A stretch of 5,425 nucleotides of DNA from Porticoccaceae bacterium (GTDB taxonomy: Bacteria; Pseudomonadota; Gammaproteobacteria; Pseudomonadales; Porticoccaceae). The stretch is taken from assembly GCA_028822945.1 (NCBI GenBank), contig JAPKCN010000133.1, positions 1 to 5,425 on the forward strand, in the 5' to 3' direction. The notes beneath the pieces are model-generated. The model was not told the origin of the DNA, searched no databases, and saw only the letters and a program-made list of their open reading frames with translations. Shown piece by piece: positions 1 through 5,425 of the stretch; within the stretch, counting starts at the first letter, position 1; every line of letters begins with the position of its first letter. The position numbers and the translations under genes are program-made.

Positions 1-460
1 TATGGTTATGACGCAACTGAAAAACTCGTTCAACGCCGAGCGATAGGGACGCAATGACCGGTTCAAAACCCAGCGACACTTCATCATCTGCATGCCAGTC
101 AACACTGTCGCGGCCGCTGCGATAGTAATTCACTAAGGCTCGATTAAAGCGCTCCGATGTTTGCCTCTCGACACTCAAACGCAGCGTCTCCATCCACGGC
201 GGGAACGCTACCGCTGGCATACAGATTCTCGAATACGTGTAGCTGGTGCCCGGTTCTCCAAACCAATTTTGTAACCGAGGTATGGGAATTTTCTTACCGA
301 CAATGTTAATTGTATCAGCTCGCCAGGGAGTTTCTGTAATCGCCGTTTGCAGTACTTCATCCGCCTGCTCACGCGCCAGCCAAGTAGGCCACAGAACTAG
401 GTCAGACGTGCGCTCAGACGTTAGCCTGAGAGGAATCGTTTGTTCGCTAAAAAGATCCAT
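1..460 (-). CDS. alkB: AlkB-family 2-oxoglutarate/Fe(II) dioxygenase (ALKBH2/3-like), 5' part, runs off the window
   Basis: This family repairs alkylated bases (for example 1-methyladenine and 3-methylcytosine) in DNA or RNA by oxidative demethylation, using Fe(II) and 2-oxoglutarate in the cytoplasm. I translated 153 codons from the ATG at 460-458 with no stop before the window edge. Visible family features are the MDLF start typical of bacterial members, the nucleotide-recognition segment PRLQNWFGEPG (residues 61-71) with SYTYS after it, LVNYYRSGRDSVDWHADDE (about 109-127) carrying the iron-binding HxD (H123, D125), and PVIASLSLG (134-142). The second iron His and the Arg that binds 2-oxoglutarate should lie beyond position 1, roughly 50-60 residues further. 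The start codon overlaps the end of murB by 14 nt and has no clear Shine-Dalgarno, which suggests translational coupling. The family call is firm; whether the substrate is DNA or RNA is not decided by sequence. It resembles the ALKBH2/3 branch more than E. coli AlkB itself. Confidence 0.93.
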   Translation of the reverse strand, partial: MDLFSEQTIPLRLTSERTSDLVLWPTWLAREQADEVLQTAITETPWRADTINIVGKKIPIPRLQNWFGEPGTSYTYSRICMPAVAFPPWMETLRLSVERQTSERFNRALVNYYRSGRDSVDWHADDEVSLGFEPVIASLSLGVERVFQLRHNH

Positions 461-1487
461 AAATTGTCGGTTCGATCTCTAAATATATATCAAATTTTTC
501 TTTGACCGCCCGCTGCATATGTTCGGCGAGCGCAAGTAATTGACGGCCACTACTGCCTCCGTAGTTAATCAATACCAGTGCCTGCTTGCTATGTATACCG
601 ACCTGCTCCACTCGATGTCCGCGCAAGCCACAACGCTCGATTAACCATGCCGCTGGAACCTTAGACAGCCCTCCAGCCACTGGATATACGGGTATCTGAG
701 GTTCAGCGACCACCAGCGATGCGAGTTGCGTTCGATCGAGTAATGGATTCTTAAAAAAACTCCCAGCGTTGGGCCATAACGCCGGGTCAGGGAGTTTTGC
801 GCGGCGAATTTCGGTAACCGTGTCGGCGATCAGTTGCGGTGTTACGCCAGACGCAGTTAAACTACCAAGTTTTTCCTCGAGCGCTGAGCGCAGTTCCGGA
901 TAATGCCAATTATTGATCGGTTTGGTTGATAGCTTAATACATACCTCAATAATGATATAATTATTGAGCTCGCGGTTTTTAAAGATACTGTCGCGATAAC
1001 CAAATTCACAATCTAATCGATCCATACTGCAGATTTCACCAGTCCGTCTGTGTATCGCTTCCAAAGACACAAAGCGATCGCACAACTCGACTCCATAGGC
1101 GCCTATATTTTGAATCGGTGCAGCGCCCATGCTGCCGGGGATTAGGGCTAAGTTCTCAAGCCCAAACCAGCTATTGCCTAATGATGAAGCCACCAATGAA
1201 GACCAGTCTTCGCCCGCACCGACCGTGACATAAATATCATTGCCAGCACGACGATGACTGATACCGGCGAGCTGCACGAGCACTATCAGGCCGGCAAGCT
1301 CGCTTTTCAGCACCACGTTGCTGCCGCAGCCCAAAACCGTGATGGCGAGCTTGTTAGCATCAGCAAAGGCGACAGCTTGCTGGACCTCTTGAATAGTCGT
1401 AAGCCGGCAAAAGTATTCCGCTTTGGCGTCTAACGCCAAACTATTATAGCGTTGAAGCGACACCTGTCGACGGATATCTAAACTCAC
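447..1487 (-). CDS. murB: UDP-N-acetylenolpyruvoylglucosamine reductase (MurB, type I)
   Basis: MurB reduces UDP-GlcNAc-enolpyruvate to UDP-MurNAc with NADPH and bound FAD, the second committed step of cytoplasmic peptidoglycan precursor synthesis. The 346-residue product matches the usual length (E. coli 342). The FAD domain shows LGCGSNVVL (52-60) and the block from LENLALIPG to QNIGAYGVEL (110-135). GYRDSIFK (163-170) supplies the active-site Arg165. Tyr196 in NWHYPEL matches E. coli Tyr190, which marks the type I enzyme. NAGSFFKNP (240-248) holds the proton donor Ser243, and Glu339 near the C-terminus matches E. coli Glu325. All catalytic residues are present. The start is GTG, overlapping the phosphatase TGA stop in a GTGA. 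No strong ribosome site precedes it, so translation is probably coupled to the upstream gene. No alternative start fits, because the next Met codons lie well inside the FAD domain. Stop is TAG. Confidence 0.97.
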   Translation of the reverse strand: MSLDIRRQVSLQRYNSLALDAKAEYFCRLTTIQEVQQAVAFADANKLAITVLGCGSNVVLKSELAGLIVLVQLAGISHRRAGNDIYVTVGAGEDWSSLVASSLGNSWFGLENLALIPGSMGAAPIQNIGAYGVELCDRFVSLEAIHRRTGEICSMDRLDCEFGYRDSIFKNRELNNYIIIEVCIKLSTKPINNWHYPELRSALEEKLGSLTASGVTPQLIADTVTEIRRAKLPDPALWPNAGSFFKNPLLDRTQLASLVVAEPQIPVYPVAGGLSKVPAAWLIERCGLRGHRVEQVGIHSKQALVLINYGGSSGRQLLALAEHMQRAVKEKFDIYLEIEPTIYGSF

Positions 1488-1963
1488 AGGTAATGCTTTT
1501 TAATATGCTGGAGAAGGCCCTCCGCAGCGCTTTCAATCAAATCGATAACTAACTCGAAGCCCTGGTCACCGCTATAGTAGGGATCAGGGACTTCAGCGTA
1601 TTCAGTGGCCGCTGAAAAATCTAACAACAGACCCAGATGCCCATCGAAATCTGGAGGACGAAGCACCTCGAGGTCAGCTAAATTTTGGCGATCCATCGCG
1701 ATAATATAGGCGCTCTTCTGGAAGTCTTTTGCCGTAACCAACCTCGATCGCAGCATACGCAAGTCAATACCTCGCCCATCGGCAGTAGCAACGCTGCGAG
1801 TGTCCGGTGCGTGCCCCAAATGCCAATCCCCGGTCCCTGCCGAATCGACGCTTATCCGCTGACTGTAACCGCGATGATTAATCATGTGCTGAAACACGCC
1901 ATGCGCCGTGGGAGAGCGGCAGATGTTCCCAAGGCAGACAAATACCACCGATATTTTATGCAT
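1484..1963 (-). CDS. low-molecular-weight protein tyrosine phosphatase
   Basis: This is a cytoplasmic cysteine phosphatase of the LMW-PTP family, which hydrolyses phosphotyrosine on proteins through a cysteinyl-phosphate intermediate. The 159-residue protein has the P-loop CLGNICRS (10-17; nucleophile Cys10, Arg16) right at the N-terminus, the SAGTGDWH segment (41-48), and the DPYY motif (127-130) with the general acid Asp127. The full fold and catalytic set are intact. It begins at an ATG six bases after a strong AGGGAGG site and ends by overlapping murB by 4 nt. A phosphatase at this place between kdsB and murB is also known in Pseudomonas, where its substrate is, as far as I know, not settled. 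No tyrosine autokinase (Wzc-like) or capsule gene is visible here, so a Wzb-type capsule role has no support from context. The related arsenate reductase (ArsC) is less likely because the DPYY acid motif is present. Confidence 0.95.
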   Translation of the reverse strand: MHKISVVFVCLGNICRSPTAHGVFQHMINHRGYSQRISVDSAGTGDWHLGHAPDTRSVATADGRGIDLRMLRSRLVTAKDFQKSAYIIAMDRQNLADLEVLRPPDFDGHLGLLLDFSAATEYAEVPDPYYSGDQGFELVIDLIESAAEGLLQHIKKHYL

Positions 1964-2016
1964 TATTTGCCTCCCTATTCCATAGCGGAATCACTCGAAT
2001 ATCCGCGTTTACTTTA
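1964..2016 (-). other. kdsB/phosphatase intergenic gap with the ribosome site of the phosphatase gene
   Basis: This 53-nt gap is the longest in the window. Read on the minus strand it has no U-tract and no good promoter boxes. It ends in a strong Shine-Dalgarno AGGGAGG (1976-1970), six bases before the ATG. A perfect 5-bp inverted repeat, ATTCC/GGAAT with a 5-nt loop (1977-1991), abuts the Shine-Dalgarno. A second 5-bp pairing, GCGGA (2006-2002) with TCCGC (1989-1985), would compete with it for the same bases. Both stems are short, so regulation is only a possibility. Confidence 0.55.
1970..1976 (-). promoter_or_regulatory. strong Shine-Dalgarno of the tyrosine phosphatase gene
   Basis: AGGGAGG on the minus strand lies six bases upstream of the ATG at 1963-1961. 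It is the strongest ribosome site in the window and fixes the phosphatase start. It contrasts with murB and alkB, which overlap their upstream genes and have no comparable site. Confidence 0.85.
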
Positions 2017-2784
2017 TCAGTTATGTTCATTCTTTAACACTTCGTCCAGTCGCCGCAAATCGTCCTCGGTATCGACGCCCGGCGGCACCTCATGGCTGGC
2101 AGTATCTATGTGAATATTTATGCCATGATACATAAACCTCAATTGCTCCAAACTCTCGGCACACTCAATCTCGCAGCGGGGCCAGGCGACAAATTGATTT
2201 AGAGTACCAACTCTGTAAGCATACAGCCCAATATGGCGCATCGCGGGCGACGAATCTGAAAACCGTTTATTCACACCGATAAAATCATCCCTCGGCCAGG
2301 GAACAGGTGCGCGCGTAAACAGCAGAGCAAAGTTGCAATGGTTGCCGACAACTTTGACAACATTGGGGTTCAGAAAATCCTCTAAGGTTTCGATCGGCTC
2401 ACTCAAGGTGGACACTCCAGCAGCCGGATGACTCTCCAAATTAGCCGCAACTTGATCGATTACCTGAGGTGGTATCAGGGGTTCATCGCCCTGAACATTG
2501 ACCAATATTTGATCGTCCGGAAAGCCTAACTGCATGGCCACTTCTTGCAACCGATCAGTGCCCGAAACGTGGTCTTTGCGGGTCATGCAGACCTCGACTC
2601 CGAGGCGATTGGCAAGAGCCTGAATCCGCTGATCATCGGTGGCAATCACGATTCGAGAAGCGGAGCTCTGCGTAGCTTGCTCCCAGACTCGCTGTAACAT
2701 AGGTTTGCCCGCGATCGGTAAGAGCGGCTTTCCAGGTAGCCGGACTGAATCGTAACGCGCAGGAATAACGACAATAAAACTCAT
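2017..2784 (-). CDS. kdsB: 3-deoxy-manno-octulosonate cytidylyltransferase (CMP-KDO synthetase)
   Basis: KdsB activates KDO with CTP to CMP-KDO, the donor for the inner-core sugars that are added to lipid IVA; it is a soluble cytoplasmic enzyme. Starting at the ATG at 2784-2782 the product is 255 residues (E. coli 248). Motifs seen are IPARYDSVRLPGKPL (7-21, nucleotide-binding loop), HVSGTDR (72-78), VNVQGDEPLIPP (95-106, with metal-binding Asp100), RAPVPWPRD (158-166), RHIGLYAYR (183-191) and PPGVDTEDDL (234-243, second metal Asp). I chose the ATG over a TTG at 2814 because a GAGG site (2793-2790) sits five bases before the ATG and because the family starts only a few residues before the IPAR motif; the extra ten residues from the TTG would be foreign to the family. 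It follows lpxK after 33 nt, where relatives carry ycaR. Confidence 0.97.
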   Translation of the reverse strand: MSFIVVIPARYDSVRLPGKPLLPIAGKPMLQRVWEQATQSSASRIVIATDDQRIQALANRLGVEVCMTRKDHVSGTDRLQEVAMQLGFPDDQILVNVQGDEPLIPPQVIDQVAANLESHPAAGVSTLSEPIETLEDFLNPNVVKVVGNHCNFALLFTRAPVPWPRDDFIGVNKRFSDSSPAMRHIGLYAYRVGTLNQFVAWPRCEIECAESLEQLRFMYHGINIHIDTASHEVPPGVDTEDDLRRLDEVLKNEHN

Positions 2785-2789
2785 GGGCA

Positions 2790-2793
2790 CCTC
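2790..2793 (-). promoter_or_regulatory. Shine-Dalgarno deciding the kdsB start
   Basis: GAGG on the minus strand lies five bases before the ATG at 2784. The site falls inside the reading frame that would extend from the alternative TTG at 2814, so its presence argues that the longer N-terminus is not used. Confidence 0.75.
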
Positions 2794-2800
2794 ATAATAT

Positions 2801-2818
2801 GGCGTATAAGCCAACGCC
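2801..2818 (-). repeat. short inverted repeat in the lpxK/kdsB gap
   Basis: GGCGT and ACGCC form a perfect 5-bp stem around an 8-nt loop, overlapping the first base of the lpxK stop complement (lpxK stop TAG at 2820-2818). No T-tract follows, so it is not a convincing intrinsic terminator. It could be a small intercistronic RNA hairpin or a chance repeat. Confidence 0.35.
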
Positions 2819-3825
2819 TAGACATCACGTCGCATGGTAGTCAATCGCGCAACTAAATCTTCGGCAAACTGGTCATCGATAGTTGCAGCTACCTCTAGGT
2901 ACCAAAGATTAACCCGATCGCTAGCATTTAATTTAATCGCGTCTTTAGCGGTAATAATGACATCCAGTTTGTCTTTAAAACACAGGTCGCTTGGCGATAA
3001 TGTGCGATGGTCTCCGTGCGCGTGTAACCTTACATTTAGACCGAGTGAGCCTAGCGTGGCGGCGAATCGCTGTGGTGCGCCGATCGCAGCGACGGCATGC
3101 ACCGAGGTAGTCCCCGACCATTCGCTCGCTAGGCAGCTTTCGCCACTGAGTAGATTAACGAATCTGACGGGCACAAGATTGAATGAAGAGTGCTCTGAGG
3201 CAGCGTTGTCGAGTCGTCCAGCGCCATTGACAGCGATAAAATCAACCGAGGAAAGTCTGGATGGGGGCTCGCGCAATGGTCCCGCAGGCAGGCACAAGCG
3301 ATTGCCAAACCCTCTCGAACCATCGATCACCGCAATCTCAATGTCCCTAGGCATAGCATAGTGCTGTAGACCGTCATCACTGAGTACAACATCGCAGTGG
3401 GAATTCTCGAGCAAATATTTCACCGCACGATGTCTATCGCTATCGACAACTACCGAACAAGAGCAGCTACGCGCTATCAACAGCGCTTCGTCGCCGGTTT
3501 TGACCACGTCACTGTCGGCCATGACCATCATCGGCCCACTGCACCTGGACCCCTTATAACCGCGACTAACAACGCCGGGGTTAAAGCCATGCGCGGCTAA
3601 ATATTTGACTAGCGCTATGAGCAAAGGCGTTTTACCGCTGCCACCAATGGCTATATTGCCTACCACCACAACCGGCGCAGAGTAACGGCGGAGCCGGTAT
3701 CGCCACAGTAAATATCGCCTCCGGAGCGCGCCGAATGTCTGGAATACTGCACTCAAAGGCCGCAAAGGAAACAGCCAGGCGCTATTGGCATACCAGGCAG
3801 TCGTCATTATTTTCTCTAGCGCCAA
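2818..3825 (-). CDS. lpxK: tetraacyldisaccharide 4'-kinase (lipid A 4'-kinase)
   Basis: LpxK phosphorylates the 4' position of the tetraacyldisaccharide 1-phosphate to give lipid IVA, at the cytoplasmic face of the inner membrane. The 335-residue product is of family length (E. coli about 328). An N-terminal hydrophobic/basic membrane-associating helix (about 8-45) is followed by the P-loop GNIAIGGSGKTP (56-67), VSRGYKG (86-92), GDE (111-113), the Walker B-like DDGLQH (150-155), LPAGPLREP (179-187), GAPQRF (249-254) and DH (272-273). The usual TEKDAVK appears as TAKDAIK (292-298). The start is TTG two bases after the msbA stop; Pseudomonas LpxK has about the same number of residues before the shared AWY, which supports it. 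An ATG at 3807, with a weak GAGA site five bases before it, would remove six residues and remains an alternative. Stop is TAG. The tight spacing suggests coupling to msbA. Confidence 0.96.
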   Translation of the reverse strand: MALEKIMTTAWYANSAWLFPLRPLSAVFQTFGALRRRYLLWRYRLRRYSAPVVVVGNIAIGGSGKTPLLIALVKYLAAHGFNPGVVSRGYKGSRCSGPMMVMADSDVVKTGDEALLIARSCSCSVVVDSDRHRAVKYLLENSHCDVVLSDDGLQHYAMPRDIEIAVIDGSRGFGNRLCLPAGPLREPPSRLSSVDFIAVNGAGRLDNAASEHSSFNLVPVRFVNLLSGESCLASEWSGTTSVHAVAAIGAPQRFAATLGSLGLNVRLHAHGDHRTLSPSDLCFKDKLDVIITAKDAIKLNASDRVNLWYLEVAATIDDQFAEDLVARLTTMRRDV

Positions 3826-3827
3826 AA

Positions 3828-5425
3828 CTAGTCAACTCGCTGCAAATCGAACTGATTGCTATAAAGATCTGCATAGCGACCGGCTTGTTTAAGTAGTTCT
3901 CGATGATTGCCGCGCTCGACAATCTTGCCCTCTTCAATCACCAAGATACAGTCGGCAGACTCTACTGTACTCAACCGATGCGCGATAACAAAGGTAGTAC
4001 GATTTTCCATTAGACGCTCTAGAGCAGCTTGAATCAGACGCTCTGAATCCGTATCTAGGGACGATGTAGCCTCATCTAAAATAAGTACAGGTGCATCCTT
4101 TAAAACGGCTCTAGCGATGGCCAGACGCTGACGTTGCCCCCCGGAAAGCATCACACCGTCATCGCCAATTGCCGTATCGTAACCAGCCGGGAGCGCCTCG
4201 ATAAAGCCATCTGCGTTAGCTATTTTGGCCGCAGCTCGGACTTTTTCCGGCGCTATTCCAGCCAATTCACCATAGGCAATATTGTTGTAGATTGTGTCGT
4301 TGAACAGCGTAACGCTTTGACTGACCAGCGCAATGTGACTCCGCAAATTAGCCAGCGTATAGTCGTGAATACTGATGCCGTCGAGTTTTATCTCGCCGCT
4401 CTGATTGCGATAAAACCGAGAAATTAAGCTGACTAAGGAAGTTTTACCGCTACCAGAGGATCCGACCAAAGCAATGGTCTGTCCCGGCGTCACCGCAAAA
4501 TTAAGATTTGACAGAACCTGTTGGTCACTGCCGGGATAGATAAAGGAGACATCGGTAAAATCAAAACTACCCTCGACATGATCGCGACTCGTTTGACCGA
4601 GATCCTCCTCTTGATCGGAGTCAATTACCTCAAAGATAGTCTCGGCTGCAGCAATTCCGCGTTGAATTGCGCTATTAATTTCGGTCAGTTGCCTAATCGG
4701 CTTGATAAGCATTCCCGACGCCACCAAGAATTTAATGAAATCACCGGTAGTCATCGCCAACAACAGCGCTGGATTGAGCATAAAACTAGTGATTGCCGCG
4801 AACGCCAGTGATACCAATAGCATCACCAATGGATTACTCAAGCCCTCTGTCAACGCCATCTTCATATTTTGCCGACGATTGCTATGGCTCGCAATTTGCA
4901 TCCGCGCGCGCTCGACCTCAGTGCCACCATACATGCGCACCTCACTGTATCCGTTGACAGCCTCTTGAGTTACATGAGTGACGTCGCCCATCGCAGACTG
5001 AATCCTCTTGCTAATACGCCGAAAACGCTTACTGACATAGGTTACCAACAGCGCAATTATCGGCATGACCGCAAGAAAGAATAGTGTTAATTTCCAATTT
5101 AAATACAATAAATAACCGAGTAACCCAACAACTAAGCTACCCTGCTGAAGTAAGGTCTTAATCGCTTTGGTGGCAGCCTCTGTAACCTGCTGAACGTTAA
5201 ATGTCACCAGAGATACCAGGTGCCCCGACATCGACTGGTCGAAAAACCGAAACGGCAACAGCAGGTATTTATCAAAAATATCACAGCGCAGGGAGTGGAC
5301 TAAATAATTGGCTATGTAGGCTAAGCCATAAGAGCCTATAAAATAGCCAAGCCCGCGTGCTGTGCTGACTGTCACCAAAAAAAACGGTATGACAAAACGT
5401 ACGTCATTGGCCTGTTGCTCACCAA
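3828..5425 (-). CDS. msbA: lipid A export ABC transporter MsbA, 3' part (N-terminus outside the window)
   Basis: MsbA is a homodimeric half-transporter that flips core-lipid A from the inner to the outer leaflet of the inner membrane using ATP. The frame stays open to the window edge, with 15 further codons before the TTG at 5378, so that TTG is internal; by alignment with E. coli MsbA (582 aa) about 55 residues are missing. Numbering from the TTG, the transmembrane domain (about 1-260) shows RFFDQSMSGHL (44-54) and SKRFRRISK (116-124). The nucleotide-binding domain (about 270-510) has the A-loop Tyr281, Walker A GSSGSGKT (306-313), Q-loop Gln354, signature LSGGQ (411-415), Walker B VLILDE (431-436), D-loop SSLD (439-442) and switch His467, all intact. 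Arg8 matches E. coli Arg78, and Lys226 and Arg229 match Arg296 and Lys299, which supports MsbA over a generic exporter. Gln78 replaces E. coli Arg148. Stop is TAG. Confidence 0.96.
   Translation of the reverse strand, partial: GEQQANDVRFVIPFFLVTVSTARGLGYFIGSYGLAYIANYLVHSLRCDIFDKYLLLPFRFFDQSMSGHLVSLVTFNVQQVTEAATKAIKTLLQQGSLVVGLLGYLLYLNWKLTLFFLAVMPIIALLVTYVSKRFRRISKRIQSAMGDVTHVTQEAVNGYSEVRMYGGTEVERARMQIASHSNRRQNMKMALTEGLSNPLVMLLVSLAFAAITSFMLNPALLLAMTTGDFIKFLVASGMLIKPIRQLTEINSAIQRGIAAAETIFEVIDSDQEEDLGQTSRDHVEGSFDFTDVSFIYPGSDQQVLSNLNFAVTPGQTIALVGSSGSGKTSLVSLISRFYRNQSGEIKLDGISIHDYTLANLRSHIALVSQSVTLFNDTIYNNIAYGELAGIAPEKVRAAAKIANADGFIEALPAGYDTAIGDDGVMLSGGQRQRLAIARAVLKDAPVLILDEATSSLDTDSERLIQAALERLMENRTTFVIAHRLSTVESADCILVIEEGKIVERGNHRELLKQAGRYADLYSNQFDLQRVD

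Noticed and set aside
246..482. 78-codon plus-strand open frame
   Set aside because: It lies antisense to the alkB and murB ends, has no recognisable domain, and the minus strand encodes clear family motifs over the same bases.
1685..2113. 142-codon plus-strand open frame across the phosphatase and kdsB
   Set aside because: It is antisense to two well-supported genes and to the gap between them, and the translation shows no family motif.
2785..2814. kdsB N-terminal extension from the TTG at 2814
   Set aside because: A GAGG site lies within this extension, right before an ATG at the position where the family begins; the extra ten residues do not resemble KdsB.
2801..2818. Intrinsic terminator after lpxK
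   Set aside because: The stem is only 5 bp and is not followed by a T-tract; kdsB follows at once with its own ribosome site.
2834..3361. 175-codon plus-strand open frame within lpxK
   Set aside because: It is fully antisense to lpxK, low in recognisable structure, and best explained as a shadow frame.
5377..5384. Run of eight T (minus strand) in msbA as a possible frameshift or slippage site
   Set aside because: The frame is open and aligns to E. coli MsbA on both sides of the run, so there is no sign of a frameshift; it simply encodes Phe-Phe-Leu in a membrane helix.

Overview
The window is a tightly packed piece of a Gram-negative envelope-biogenesis operon, read entirely on the minus strand from about 5425 down to 1. 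In transcription order it holds the 3' part of msbA (lipid A/LPS flippase), lpxK (lipid A 4'-kinase), kdsB (CMP-KDO synthetase), a low-molecular-weight protein tyrosine phosphatase, murB (UDP-MurNAc synthesis) and the 5' part of an AlkB-family DNA/RNA dealkylation dioxygenase. Nearly every base is coding. The junctions are +2 nt (msbA/lpxK), +33 nt (lpxK/kdsB), +53 nt (kdsB/phosphatase), a 4-nt overlap (phosphatase/murB) and a 14-nt overlap (murB/alkB). I see no terminator, tRNA, rRNA, insertion sequence, CRISPR array or convincing promoter, so a single polycistronic transcript is the simplest reading.

The organism is most likely a gammaproteobacterium of moderate GC (near 50% by eye). The order lpxK-kdsB-phosphatase-murB is the one I recall from Pseudomonas, and msbA directly before lpxK is the arrangement known from E. 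coli. A marine Cellvibrionales-like lineage would fit, but that placement is a guess. The small YcaR/Trm112-like gene that usually lies between lpxK and kdsB in relatives is absent.

The first four enzymes fit one theme. LpxK finishes lipid IVA, KdsB activates KDO for addition to it, MsbA flips the product across the inner membrane, and MurB makes the committed peptidoglycan precursor. The phosphatase has no obvious partner here and may be regulatory. The AlkB-like gene is a repair enzyme coupled by overlap to murB; its C-terminal half lies outside the window.

No new multi-gene system is evident. The points most worth a second look are the alkB coupling, the missing ycaR, an Arg-to-Gln change at a lipid A-contacting position of MsbA, an altered TEKD motif in LpxK, and an excess of the palindrome CGATCG.
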